Positions 42,371-54,060 are shown, numbered from the stretch's first letter. The stretch: DNA of 64,000 nt from Macrothele yani (GCA_039090855.1 CM076995.1:117118770-117182769); one strand, 5' to 3'. Made by a program: numbers and translations. Notes: generated by a model from the letters alone, not told the origin.

Positions 42371-42773
42371 CGCTTCCATGTCAATTTCCTATCGTGCGCT
42401 CTAGCCCAAATCTCCTAGTTTCCTATTTCTAACTGTTGTTTAAGACCTGGGGTCAGACACTCCCTTCCTAAAATCCTCTACATATGATCAATCTGCCAAA
42501 ACGGTACGAACAAGGCAATTTCACATGTGAATATTAAACTGTATTTACAATGAATATATGTGAACTGGCTTTGAAGAAGCTTACATAGTGTTTCCCCAAA
42601 AAATAACTCATAGCAAGGAAAAGTTTGTGAAAGGGGCCGCAATTCAATGCCAGTTCCTGCCCATAGAATGACATAATTGAGCCCTGGACACTGACGCAGC
42701 TGCGCTATTTACTACACCTAGGTTCATCTGGCGAAATGAACCTTCCGTCCCCCTGTTCAAGGTGGTATGAGGG

Positions 42774-43010
42774 AAAACTGCCCACAGAAATATTGTCCTC
42801 AGAAAAAATGCACACAGGAAAAAATGTCCACTTCTCGAAAATAGGAAAAAAGGCCCACATCTTGAAAATAGAAAAATACTCCAGCTGTTGACTGATGTTT
42901 TCTTACGCATGTTAGAAAGATGAGGTCTTTCTTAATTTCACGAAGAAAAATCTTGATTTCTACTAAGCAATCGACAAAACTTGTCAATATTTCCCCTGCT
43001 CAACCAACGT
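42774..43010 (+). repeat. Inverted repeat flanking the LINE, left arm
   Basis: Matches 46990-47225 in inverted orientation (TTCTCGAAAATAGGAAAA, CCAGCTGTTG-CTGATGTTTT, AAGCAATCGACAAA). Part of the same repeat (TTGATTTCTACTAAGC then AATCGACAAAAC) is present at 58388-58660, where TRIM copy C has inserted. Confidence 0.8.
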
Positions 43011-43285
43011 TACCTACAGCATCACAACGACTTCGTACAGTGTCTTCCCACACTGTACGAGGTCCATGTAATGGTCGCTCATTGTTCGAAGAAACACAAC
43101 AATCTTAATATGTGTAAATATGGAATAAAATATTATCAAGAGCCAGTAACTATTTCCCCTTTGAAAGTCGTGGGTTTATGAGTTGGCATTTTTGAAACAC
43201 CTTACTAGGTACTGATCCAGGGGCGTAGTAGTTAGAGGGGGGGGGGGGGTAAGAGGCATTTCCCCACCGAAAGTGGTTCGCTTTT

Positions 43286-46200
43286 TATATATATATCATC
43301 ATCATCATCATTGTCAACCATTATCAATCCACTGCTGGACGAAGGTCTCCCCAAGTTTCCTCCACAACGGTCTGTCTTGTGCCAGTCTCCTCCATGTCAC
43401 CCCTGCATACTTTCGAATTTCATCCACCCATCTCCCATGTGGTCTTCTTCTGGGTCTTTTCCTGTCCCTTGGAATCCAATCTAAAATTTCGGCTGTCCAT
43501 CGATGATCTGTCCTTCTGGCAGTATGTCCAGCCCATTGCCATTTCAGGGATTTAACTCTGATCATGATGTCTTCCACTCTTGTCATTTTTCGGATCCACG
43601 AGTTCCTCTTCTTATCTCTCCTGGTTACACCAAGCATGCACCTCTCCATGCTGCTTTGAGTTGTCTGCAGCCTTTGTATGTCTCTTTTAGTTAAGGTCCA
43701 CGTCTCTGCACCATACGTAAGCACTGGAAGGATGCATTGATCAAACACTTTTCTTTTAAGACATAATGGCATATTGCTCTTGAAAATTATGCTGTTTCTT
43801 CCAAAAGCTCTCCAGGCAAGTTTTGTACGCCGATTAATTTCTTCATCAATGTGACCCTCACTTGATATCTGTTGTCCCAGATAAACGTATGTGTCTGTTA
43901 TCTCCAGCTTTTCTCCATCAATCGATAAATCTTCATTTCTTGTAAAAGCATTGAACATCACTTTTGTCTTCTGAAAGTTCATTTTTAATCCCACTTCTTT
44001 ACTCTTGTCAGCAAGTTCCTGGATCATACTCTGCAGCTCTGATGGGGTAGTTGCAAAAATGACTACGTCATCAGCAAAACGAAGGTGGGTTAGATAATCT
44101 CCATTAATCTTTATCCCCGTGTTTTCCCAGCTCAGCGACTGAAAAACACCCTCCAATGTGGCATTAAAGAGCTTCGGAGATATGGTGTCACCTTGTCTCA
44201 CTCCCTTTCCAATTTTTACGTGTGTTGTATTTTCAAACAGCCTAATCTTTGCACTTGCATTTTCATAGATGTTATTAATAATATTAATGTATGCATCTTC
44301 AATACCGCAGGTTTTCAGAGCCATTGTAACTGCTGATGGTTTCACCGAATCAAAGGCTTTTTCATAATCGATAAAAGCCATGCACAATGGAAGTTCATAT
44401 TCCCTCGCTCTTTCAATTAGTTCTCTCAGCACGTGGATATGATCTATTGTGCTGTAGCCACTCCTGAATCCAGCTTGTTCTCTCGGTTGAGCCATGTCTA
44501 GTGCTACCTTCAAGCGGTGTGAAAGAACTTTAGTGAAGATTTTATAAACTACTGATAGGAGGCTGATAGGTCTGTAGTTTCCGAGATCCTCAATGTCACC
44601 TTTCTTATGTAGCAGGATCATTGTAGCGGGGTTCCAATCCTCAGGAATCTTTCCTTCATTAAGGCATCGAGTGAAAATTTGGGCGAGTACTGTTTCGATT
44701 TCTCCACTTGCTTCTTGTATGATGTCTACAGTAATTCCATCTTCTCCTGGAGCTTTTCCTCGCTTCATGTTCTTGATTGCATGTGCAACTTCTGCTGGAA
44801 GGACTGGAGGAACTCTGGTACTGGTATCTTTCATGATGTCTGGAGTGCATATATCATCCCTTTCATATAATTTGGAGTAGAAATCTTTCACTCTTGTCAA
44901 GATTTCGCCTCTATTTCTTGTTACAGAACCATCTTCTTTTCTCAGTGCCATAATCTGTTTTCTTCCCTTACTGAGATGTCCCTTTGCTATCTTTAGGCTT
45001 TGGTTGTTTTCAATTGCTTTCCTCACTAGTTCACAGTTGAATTTCCTTACGTCTTCAGTGATACTTTTTCTTACTGTCTTGCATAGCTCTATATATTCCA
45101 CTTTGGAAGTCACATCTTCTTTATTTGTCCTCATCTCTCTTCTTTTTTGCATCAACATTTTGGTTTTTCCTGATAATTTGTTCACATGCAACTTGTTCTT
45201 AGACCCAGCTAATTTTGTTGCTGTTTCCATAAGAGCTTTGGTTATTTTTCTGTTAACTTCAGAGATGTCCACTTCTTCCGATGTTAGGCCTTCTAAAGCA
45301 GAGAACCTGTTCTTCAGTTCTAACTTGAAGGTATTATGGTGTTTTTTAAGGTTGGTTATGTCAATAGATTTTGTTTGTCTTATGAGCTTGCCACGTTCAA
45401 GTTTGGGGTTTAGGTGCATCTTACATCTCACCAATCTATGGTCACTACCTGTGTTGAACTTGTTTAGCACACTGCAGTCTTCTATGACGAATTTTTTGTT
45501 ACACATAATAAAATCAATTTCACTTGTCGTCCCATTTGGATGTCTCCATGTCCATTTCCTGTGTGGCTTTTTCTTGAAGAAGGAGTTCAAGATGAAAAAC
45601 CCTTCTGCCTCTGCAAACTCAACGAGAGTATTTCCACGCTGGTTTCTGTTGCCATGACCGAATTTACCTACTGAAGTTTCATTCTGTTGCCGTTGCCCTA
45701 TTTTTGCATTGAAATCTCCCATAATTATTTTCAAGTGCTGCTTACCTTTATTATTTAGATGACAAATTTCCTCATAAAATTCTTCAATTTCTTCTTCAGG
45801 ATGACTTGCGGTGGGTGCATAAGTTTGAATAATCTGAGCCTGGTATCTTTTCGAGAGTTGGATAACAAGTCGTGCAGCTCTGTCAGAGGAACTTTCAACT
45901 TCTACAACTTTATCCTTCAGTTTCTTGTTTATTATAAATCCAACACCACTAGTTCTGCCAGTATCTGTCCCACGATAGTAGAAGAGATGTCCACTTTTCA
46001 GTTCGATGAGATCTTCTCCTTTTCTCCTTACCTCACTTAGCCCCACGATGTCCCACTTGATCCTTTGTAGTTCCTCTTCCAATTCAAGAAGCCTTGAATC
46101 AGAAGATAGGGAGCGTCCATTGTAAGTAGCCAAGGTCAGCATCAGATGGCAGCCTAGTCCGGTCCTCCGGGGATTCTTAGCACCCTCTGCCTTCATGTCG

Positions 46201-46481
46201 CACTGGCCGCTGCCTTGGCCAGGTACATTCCAGCTGCCGGAGACTGAGGGCCAAGATTTAAGTTGTGGAATCATTTTGGAGGGGTTTGGCCATAACTCAC
46301 CACGCTGGCCAAGCGGGTTGGTGAGTGTGGGATAGAATTTCCTCTGATCCCGATGGTATAGTTATACCGCTATGGGCGGTCGTCAGAGCCCCTTTAGTGG
46401 GAACAGGATGCACCACGAGAAGGCGGGGTTGACATTTGTCAAGGAGAGGCTATGATGTTACGCATCACCTGACCTTACATC

Positions 46482-46513
<32 letters not shown>
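43286..46513 (-). mobile_element. Full-length RTE-clade LINE
   Basis: The minus strand starts near 46484 with GGGATGTAAGGTCAGGTGAT, has a 5' UTR of about 210 bp, a single long ORF, and a very short 3' UTR ending in ATGATGATGATGATGAT, a hallmark of RTE elements. TA repeats lie on both sides (46485-46513 and 43286-43297). The second copy at 62686 has the same 5' end, also preceded by TA repeats, so this junction is the true 5' end rather than a truncation. Confidence 0.93.
43314..46274 (-). CDS. RTE LINE endonuclease-reverse transcriptase, intact ORF
   Basis: 986 residues. It nicks target DNA and reverse transcribes element RNA at the nick. The apurinic-type endonuclease spans about 45-285: TYNGRSL (50), LSEVRRKGE (79), YAPT (152), MGDFNAKIG (185), GSDHRLVRC (276). 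A helical Lys-rich linker follows. The reverse transcriptase spans about 490-800: APGEDGI, ILLHKKGD, QAGFRSGYSTIDHI (600), FIDYEKAFDSV (634), GVRQGDTISP (691) and the catalytic FADD (733-736). The basic C-terminal region to 986 includes GHTARRTDHRW. All key residues are present, so it could be active. In copy 2 an upstream ATG is in frame; here an extra C just before 46274 shifts it, so the ATG at 46274 is used. Proteins of this type are often mislabelled craniofacial development protein 2. Confidence 0.95.
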   Translation of the reverse strand: MIPQLKSWPSVSGSWNVPGQGSGQCDMKAEGAKNPRRTGLGCHLMLTLATYNGRSLSSDSRLLELEEELQRIKWDIVGLSEVRRKGEDLIELKSGHLFYYRGTDTGRTSGVGFIINKKLKDKVVEVESSSDRAARLVIQLSKRYQAQIIQTYAPTASHPEEEIEEFYEEICHLNNKGKQHLKIIMGDFNAKIGQRQQNETSVGKFGHGNRNQRGNTLVEFAEAEGFFILNSFFKKKPHRKWTWRHPNGTTSEIDFIMCNKKFVIEDCSVLNKFNTGSDHRLVRCKMHLNPKLERGKLIRQTKSIDITNLKKHHNTFKLELKNRFSALEGLTSEEVDISEVNRKITKALMETATKLAGSKNKLHVNKLSGKTKMLMQKRREMRTNKEDVTSKVEYIELCKTVRKSITEDVRKFNCELVRKAIENNQSLKIAKGHLSKGRKQIMALRKEDGSVTRNRGEILTRVKDFYSKLYERDDICTPDIMKDTSTRVPPVLPAEVAHAIKNMKRGKAPGEDGITVDIIQEASGEIETVLAQIFTRCLNEGKIPEDWNPATMILLHKKGDIEDLGNYRPISLLSVVYKIFTKVLSHRLKVALDMAQPREQAGFRSGYSTIDHIHVLRELIERAREYELPLCMAFIDYEKAFDSVKPSAVTMALKTCGIEDAYINIINNIYENASAKIRLFENTTHVKIGKGVRQGDTISPKLFNATLEGVFQSLSWENTGIKINGDYLTHLRFADDVVIFATTPSELQSMIQELADKSKEVGLKMNFQKTKVMFNAFTRNEDLSIDGEKLEITDTYVYLGQQISSEGHIDEEINRRTKLAWRAFGRNSIIFKSNMPLCLKRKVFDQCILPVLTYGAETWTLTKRDIQRLQTTQSSMERCMLGVTRRDKKRNSWIRKMTRVEDIMIRVKSLKWQWAGHTARRTDHRWTAEILDWIPRDRKRPRRRPHGRWVDEIRKYAGVTWRRLAQDRPLWRKLGETFVQQWIDNG

Positions 46514-46530
<17 letters not shown>

Positions 46531-46535
46531 TTTTG
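46485..46535. repeat. TA microsatellite followed by T run
   Basis: About 14 TA units and then about 22 T, adjoining the 5' end of the RTE LINE. Confidence 0.9.
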
Positions 46536-46989
46536 TTAGAATGAGACTTACATTAGAAAAAAAAAATGCTGGAATTTAATAGAAATGCAACAACTTACAT
46601 TAGAAAAAAATGCTTTTAATTTCTTTTCTTCTATTTTTCAATAACTTTTTTATTTTGTCCTGGTGGATCTCAAAAACTCCGCCCCTGAAAAAAAAATTCT
46701 ATATACGCCCCTATACTGGCTCATTATTCTGGTGCACCCTCACCTTCGTATACCAGCCTATGCGATTATGAGATATCTTTTTGATTTTACCACGTGTAGA
46801 AGATTCAGTTGGAAAACTAAGTTAAAATAGATTTCTTTGCCATGCGTCACTCACCAAAAAGAATTGCCTTAGGTGTAGTTACTGTTCGTGGATGAACCAT
46901 ACACGTGCTCCTTCGAATAACGAGACTCTCCTGCCATTTTGGGAACGTACTATAATACGATATCCTTGTAATGTAGTTAACGTTATGTG

Positions 46990-47225
46990 GTTGAACAGAG
47001 GAAAAGTTCTGACTAGCTTTGTCGATTGCTTAATTGAAATTAAGATATTTCTTCATGAAATTAAGAAAGACCACATGTTTCTAACAGGCGTAAGAAAACA
47101 TCAGCCAACAGCTGGCGTATTTTCCTACTTTCAAGATCCCGGCATTTTCCTATTTTCGAGAACTGGGCATTTTTTTCCGTGGGCATTTTTTCTGTGAGCA
47201 TTAATTCTGCGGGCATTGTTTCGTA
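46990..47225 (-). repeat. Inverted repeat flanking the LINE, right arm
   Basis: Complement of 42774-43010, diverged. The arms are about 4 kb apart with the LINE between. They may be the ends of a larger DNA element or two independent insertions of one repeat. Confidence 0.8.
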
Positions 47226-49715
47226 CATTCGTTGAAGCTAAAATCTACTTGCAGTTTATAAATACACCAGCGCCATTAAAAATATTGATAGTAAACCTGA
47301 ATAAATGCTGGACTGAAATTCTAAATCAGCGGATGCTGATGTTACTCAGTCTTATCTTTTACCATTCTAGTTGAGGAAGATGTGCTCAAGGTCAGCAATA
47401 AATGATAAATTCCGGCCTGGTGCCCTTCTATGTTCGTTATTCTCCATTGCATACTTCTTCCATGTCGGCGAGTGAGTCGTAAAAGTCTCGCTACATAATT
47501 TCTGAAATATGGCTTTACATTGTGTCCAAAGCTCGGTTGATTAATCCCTCAGAATCCGTGGCCAAAGGTTTGATGTCTTCTTTCACACATTGTCACCATG
47601 CTTCTTACGAATGGAGAGGGCGACAGATTCATCCGGGTGGAACGTGATTTATGATCTGCCTTGAAAGTATCATCACAAAAGCAGATCAGTTCAGTGACCA
47701 TTCAACACGCGGCTCCCGACAACAGAACGGTTGTTGCACTTTTGTACACGACCCATGTCTGTAAAACCCCGAGCAGGGAGGACCTTTGTGAAAAATGGGA
47801 CACGCGATACAGAAACACCCTTCATGACACCCGGCCGCTGTTGTAACTGAGGTCCTCTTTTTGGAAATATCCGCGCCGCAGCCCCCTCCCTACAGGAGTC
47901 CCCTTTATCATTTGACCAAAGTCTCAAATGAACGAAAGTAAATTCCCTCCCCGTCATCACTTGGTGCTGCCCTCCTTGCTATTTATTCCCTTTTGTTGCT
48001 CCCATTAACACGGTCACGTAGTAATGAAGATGCTTCTGGGAAGGACGGAGGGGCCAGTTGATAGGAGCACATAAAAAAACAGCATTCCAAAAACAATATT
48101 TTTCTTTTCAACTAAGCGTCCTTTTAAGCTTCAAAACTACCCTACTGTTAGGAAAAAGAGGCTCTTGTGCTAAGAAATATCCATAGCAACTATACTCCGA
48201 GTCCACCTAAGAGTGAACCACTATGAAGGGTACGAAACAGCTACCTCCGCTACGAAAAATAGTCTCTAGCGTTTAGAGCGAAAAGCATCAGAATTATTGC
48301 TCAGAATCAATTTTTGTTTGCTCAATAGTTTATCAGACAAAATTGCTACCTAAAAAATAAAAATTGCAGAAGTTAGAGCGCTTTTAGAAATAAATTTGTT
48401 CTGATAAGTTGCTGAATCAAGAGCTTCTCACTTTCGGCTATTTCTGCCCACTTGGGATGCAACTCGAACAGGGGGAAAGGGTGGAAGACCTCACCTAAAC
48501 ATTAACAACACAGAGGCAATACATTGACAATCGGGGAAACTCGAAGGGTGTGTTACTTAAACAGATAGTAGGTGAAGCAGTTCGGCATCCACCAGACCCC
48601 CACTGCTTGTGAGATGTGTGGGTGGGAGGGGGATCAGAAAGGAAACAGTAGAAGAACATTGGCGCGGATGGATACCGTTCTTGCGTTCCACGACGAGATG
48701 TGATAAGGCTCTCCCGCCTTTCCCAGTAGTACACTTTTAGGGTGGATTGGAGTATAGCAGCCCTGCAAATCATTGCGATGATGAAATGATTAGTAGTTGA
48801 AGAATTCATAAAAAATAGAGAAAATTACTACACATGATACGAACGAACCGTTCCTTCATCGATTAATAGAATTAAAATCTATGTCTGTTACTTCGTTTTA
48901 GAGCAATTTTAAATTTCTTTCCACAGGCGGCAATCAAATTTTGGAATTTCTGTCTTACCATTTGGACTCACTTTAAAAAACAGTGATTTCAAATTTTGTA
49001 TTTTCTCTTCGATGAATCGATAACAGAACGAGAGTTATGTCGTACCTTTATTTGGCTCGTTTGGGAAAAGAATTAAATATGGCTGCTGGTGAAACACAAA
49101 TGTATTCTTTTTTAAAACCAAACCGATTTTTCGGAGCTTGCAAACGAAAGTAATGATTTTTCAGAGCCATATCGATTGTGTACAATTCAACCCTTTCAAT
49201 GATACTGTTCATTAAAAATAATCATTTCGTTTGCAAGCATTGTGAGTGATCTATCATTTTAATTTCCATGATATTGCGTTGAACCAAAACGCTGAACCTA
49301 TTTTTGTTGTTGTCGTCGAACTTACATATAAAACGACACTGGAAATTCCACGTTCTCCTAGCGGCGCCATTTTTTGTTCGACATAATTGAAACCTATCAT
49401 TTTCTTTTTTTTATTCATTTCAGGCAGTGAGATTAACTCACATGTTAAGCTTCGTAAAAATCTGGAAAATTAGAACGACATTATAGGCTAACAGCCGGAA
49501 ATTTCTATATCCGGCAGGGGCCTTTCGAACTTGGCCGCACCTCAAATTTTCAGTTGAACTCTTATGGGGTTTTACATGTTAAATTTTGAGGCACAATTCC
49601 AATCAAAATAGCTTCATTATATTGCCTCTCCCCTGAAATCGACATTGTTCAGAAGTATATTCTTTCTTTTAGTATTGTTACTCTGGAAATAAAATTATTA
49701 TTTTTGTTAAAAATA
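47226..49715. other. No recognised feature
   Basis: 2.5 kb without a supported gene. A GC-richer stretch lies at 47620-47960, but its ORFs are short and overlap on both strands. Confidence 0.5.
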
Positions 49716-49717
49716 GT

Positions 49718-49960
49718 AAAACTATACTAGTAATCTGATTTATTAGCGTAAGGATACATAAACAAGCGTTACCAAGCTTTCGCACATTGACGAGATGGTT
49801 TTTTCAAGGAAGATAGACAGAACTTGCAGTTTCTGTCTGTGTTCCTTGAAAAAACTTAAAAAGGTTGATGTGCGAAAGCTTGGAAACGTTTGTTTATATA
49901 TTGTATATAATCCTTACGTCATTAAATCGGATTACTAGTATAGTTTTATCATTTTTTACA
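49718..49960. mobile_element. Foldback element, possibly Penelope-related
   Basis: Arms: AAAACTATACTAGTAATCTG (49718-) pairs with CGGATTACTAGTATAGTTTT (to about 49950). The inner arms CCAAGCTTTCGCACATTGAC and GTGCGAAAGCTTGG, and TTTTTTCAAGGAAGATAGAC with its counterpart near 49840, also pair. GCGAAAGCTTGG followed by AATAAAT-like tails resembles the other foldbacks in the window. Confidence 0.65.
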
Positions 49961-50371
49961 TAGTTGGTGTATAGTTCCTCGTTAATAACTAGCGCGTGCC
50001 ATGCACGGATGAAAAACCTGTGACTGAAATTTTTATAACAGACGATTAAAATTTAAACAGTTAATCAAACCTTAAGTATTCCTTCAATCTCTCCTATTAC
50101 CGGAATTTTTCGTTAATTGATTGTTTCGTCATATGGATAGCGTTGTGAAGCGAGACGTGAACTCAAGCAACTCATTCACTGAGCTGCCCAAGTCCACGTT
50201 CGATTACGGTAAAAGATGATGATGTAGTTGTTCAGGAGTTTCTTGCTGTCTGCGTTGAAAGCATGCGCAAGAGCATCGGTAAATGTCTGACTTGCGTTTC
50301 TTCAAAAGTTTCATTTCGTCTCCGATTAGCTCTATACCTTCGTTCAAGTTATGCAAAGTATTAGAAGATTG
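49961..50371. other. No recognised feature
   Basis: No supported gene. Confidence 0.45.
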
Positions 50372-50379
50372 GTTTGCAC

Positions 50380-51469
50380 TAGAGGTCTGCACGGGCCGTA
50401 ATTTGGAAAGCCCGACCGGGCCCAATCCCGCACGTCCAAGGCCCGGCCCGTTTCAATTCTTTTGATTAAAGCCCTGCCTGCCCGTGAAATTTCAACAATT
50501 ACCAAAACACGAATTTGACACCTGGTGCACTTGGTCATCCGACTCCTGAAGAGTTTACGTTTTTTTAATTGCTATACGTATTCTATTACAATAAACGTTA
50601 ATTCAGAATATTTCCGAGACTCTGTGCAAGTCACGTGGCGTCCGAGGAGGGCGGGTAGGGCTTGTATACTGAAAAATATTTCATGAAAAGGACAGTTTTC
50701 ACGCCTTTCAAATTATCATTCCCCACCGACCAGAACTGGAAATATCGTTTGGGGTAAGGAGGGGAGGTGGGGGGGGATTCGAAAAGTACGAAATATCAAG
50801 AATTATGAGTCCGATCGTTCTACTGGGAGAAGATTTTATGGTTTTATAAACTGCACCTATCTTTAATGGCATATGTCATATCGCTGGAACCAATATGTCT
50901 CTCGTGTGTGTGTGTGTGGTGGGGAAGGGGGGGGGGGCGTTGTGATTTTGTGCTATTGAAACGAAAAAGTGTTTGCATTTAGTGCACTGCACAACGTTTT
51001 CTGGCCGAGTAGTTTCGGAACGGGACAGTAATTTAAAATATTTCCTAATATCGCTTTTCCCCTTTACATTGTTTACAAGCACATATTCTCCGGAAGCGAT
51101 TTTTTCGCGAAAATCTTTCGCTTTCTTAGACTCCATAATAAGTATGGAAGAGTATTCATCAGCAACACTGAACTGAGCATATCCTAAGGGAAAACAACGA
51201 CAGACTGCCCAGCTAACCAGTGTCACAGAAGTTTTGAAAACGGCCGCCTGAGAGTACAAATGGAACAAATACGGTACAGATTTATACACAGAAGTAAGTT
51301 TCTCCCAGCCCATTTTTCTCATGCCATTTAAGACAACTTAAAAGCTTTTCACACATCTAGAGAACAAAGTACCGCCGACCAGAACAATAAAAAAGATCTT
51401 CTGTGAGGGGGTGGCTCGGTTTAGAAATACTGCAGTTAATAGCCTGCCCTGAAGCGTGAGAGGTGAGTG

Positions 51470-51517
<48 letters not shown>

Positions 51518-51818
51518 GACCACATTCACATTGAAAAACTAAGGGAGCTAACCCAGTGCAATTGTTTTGTGGGAGGATGTCGTAAAACTTCTATTTTTTC
51601 CATCAGCGGAAATTATTAAATTTTATCCCGCTGTTGTATGTTGCGAGTTTTCCAAACGAGAAAGGCACCGTACAGCGATTGTTTTGCTCATAAAAAAAAG
51701 AAAAAGAAAAGAAACCTGCTCTGCCCGTGTCGGTTTTTCATTAAATATTGAAGGCCCGGCCCGGCCCGTTTTCCCCAACTTAGAAATGAGCAACGGCCTG
51801 GGCCCGTGCAGATCTCTA
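50380..51818 (-). mobile_element. hAT transposon, internally deleted
   Basis: The ends are TAGAGGTCTGCACGGGCC and, inverted, TAGAGATCTGCACGGGCC. A perfect 8-bp target duplication GTTTGCAC lies at 50372-50379 and 51819-51826. An 8-bp duplication and TAGAG/CAGG-type ends are diagnostic of hAT. At 1.44 kb it is about half the length of an autonomous hAT. It has accumulated a GA repeat (51477-51513) and a G run (50928-50938). Confidence 0.93.
50876..51136 (-). pseudogene. hAT transposase N-terminus (BED zinc finger)
   Basis: From ATG 51136 (the frame is open further upstream): MESKKAKDFREKIASGEY, then KSDIRKYFKLL and VVQCTKCKHFF. This is the start of a BED finger with the first Cys pair; the His/Cys pair of the second half is not visible. 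The catalytic hAT domain is absent, so only the DNA-binding start remains. Confidence 0.6.
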
Positions 51819-53780
51819 GTTTGCACGCCATCATCGTTGTCGTTCTCTATTTAAGAGATGTTTAATTTCAGCTTTAAAGCTTTATCTTCTTTCATCTTAT
51901 ACTACAAAGAAAAAATTCCACGGAACCAATTTTTTTTTAAATTTCCATCACAGTGAATCAAAACTAAGCTTGCAGTTACTTTTTTACAATTTTCACTTGT
52001 TCCTTTTTATGAAGTAAAATAACGATGATTCCTTTTTATGAAACAAAATAACGCTGATTCCTTTTCATGAAATTACTCTGCAATGCAAAGAAAATGAAAT
52101 AAAGCACGACATTTTAACAACAACGCAAGAGAAGAAACGTCGCAAACAGTTGTTCGAGCACGTGCGTGTTGCCACAGATGAGGTTGTGTTGAAAATAAAA
52201 TTATTTAAAATAAATTTAGTCCAACATGCACGTGCATAGATAGCCCCAGGGGATAGCGAGAGGCAATCTCAAGCCTTGAGACGATACTTAGGCCCCAGGG
52301 GATATAGAGAGGTCGGAAAAGTTGAAGGGTCAGTTCCCAAGAAGGGAGCGAAGTAACGTTCACCTGACGGAATAGATGAACCCCTCAGAAGGTCAAGTGA
52401 CCTTGGCATCAGCGGACAAGGTGAAGCTCAGAAGGTCAGGGGTTTTCACTGGTCAAGAGTAGTGGAGTGCGTGTAGCGACAAGAAACAGACGTGGGTATT
52501 GAGTGCCGAGTATGACGAGAGAGAAATGAAATATGCCCAACGTTGACAAACGGAGAGCCGAGTTCGGATAGCGCCAGTCAGCTCAATTAGGTGTATATGC
52601 CCAGTGTTGAAAACCTGAAAGACATATGGAGATACCAGATAAGTTATTTTTGTTTTCCCTTTTATTGCATGTACTTGCTTAAATTAATTCATAACCCTAT
52701 TTAGAGCACGTGGCGTGTGCATTGGTCATGATAAAACAATGAAAACCCAGTTAGCTAGGTAAAACATTTAGGTAAAGCATAGGAGAAAAGGAACTGGAAG
52801 AAAAATGAATCACTAAGCTTTGCACTTATATATATAGATAGATGTATGCAGAAATGATCGGAGACGTTATAGAGAAAAATCGTAATAAGAGTAAATTTTA
52901 TGTGTAAGGTATTGTTAACGGCTGCACCCACGCACGTGGTACCTTAGTGTTCCTAATTCTCTCGTATTAAACTATTTTGATTACTTCCACATAAGATTCC
53001 TGGTTGTTTTCCTTATAACCACACAAGACATAAGTTAAGGTATGTGTAAACTAAGATATGTGTTTATGTTTCTGATTTCTTTCACGAGCGGCACCTTTAC
53101 TCCCCCACCATTCCAGTGACCGGATAAAGGTGAATCACAACGCCGTGCTTTATTATATGCCAGTACATATAAGGGGCACGTTTTTGTCCATATACGATCA
53201 CTGTAGAACAAAAAGTCCCATAGTTATAAAAAGGCACGATAAAGTAAATTTAATCGGTAAATGATCTGTAATTGCTGCACCTATAATTTGTTCATAATAA
53301 TAAATATAACAATAAAATTAACACCTTGTATTTAACATTGATGACAGTAACACGTGTTCCAGTGAATAGCATTAACACGTGTGCCATTGTTCATAACTTT
53401 AACACGTGTTCCGTATTAGAATGTAACGTTGGTACCGATTAACGTTTGAAGATAACTATGGTGAATTGGTTAAATATTTGTTTATAACATATGATTATTC
53501 TTATAATAAATTTGTTCAAAATAAAAGATATAACAGTTGTTTGTCTTACTAACTTTATTTGATTTTCCGATATTTCTCCTTGAGCTTACGTATCGCGCGA
53601 TAGCGGTGAGCTTAGTTCCGATTTCGGCCATCGGATAAAAGCAGATGGCGCTGCAAGTACTCAATGACGTCAGAGCGTTAGGGACAGACCTAGCCTATAT
53701 AGTTATTAATTATTTTTGTTGTTGTCGTCGACTTTCTCGGCCAGGGCCGGGTGGGGTGCAAAAAGCTGAAATATTCATCT
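51819..53780. other. No recognised gene; G-rich block
   Basis: 52230-52600 is richer in G and C with CCCCAGGGGATA repeated at 52244 and 52294 and several AGGTCA-type half-sites. It has no ORF. Three AACACGTGT cores lie further right (listed separately). Confidence 0.5.
53349..53410. repeat. Three AACACGTGT E-box cores in tandem
   Basis: AACACGTGTT (53349-53358), AACACGTGTG (53374-53383) and AACACGTGTT (53401-53410) are 25 and 27 bp apart, each preceded by TA or TTA. They could be bHLH or bZIP sites or a short degenerate repeat. Confidence 0.5.
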
Positions 53781-53784
53781 CAAG

Positions 53785-54060
53785 CTTGGAATTTTTCTTG
53801 TGATATGGTTTGTAGAATGATTACTTTTTGGATTGGGTGAAGCAGTCCCTGTGGCAATCCCAGCTTCTCGAGATTTTTCAGAAAGTCTTTTGGTACCAGT
53901 GCGGTTGCAGAAACGACAATTGGTACGATCTGTATTATGCTTTGTTTCCAGATCCTTTGGATTTCCATTCACAGATGCTCATATTTCGAGATTTTCTCGG
54001 TTCTTTGGATTTTTCCTGTAAGTGGAAACGCTGCTTCTATCAGTTGTATCTTCTTCAGTA
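53785..54060 (-). pseudogene. Retrotransposon reverse transcriptase C-terminal fragment
   Basis: The minus strand reads KKIQLIEAAFPLTGKIQRTE, KISKYEHL, a stop, MEIQRIW, then IVPIVVSATALVPKDF and LQTIS near the end. This matches the region after the RT domain in some LINE-type proteins (RT...EKISKYQDLAIEI-RMW...VPVVIGA). One internal stop; the rest of the element is absent. Confidence 0.65.

Noticed and set aside
45004..45657. 217-codon plus-strand ORF
   Set aside because: It is antisense to the intact RTE ORF, and its composition is the mirror of that gene.
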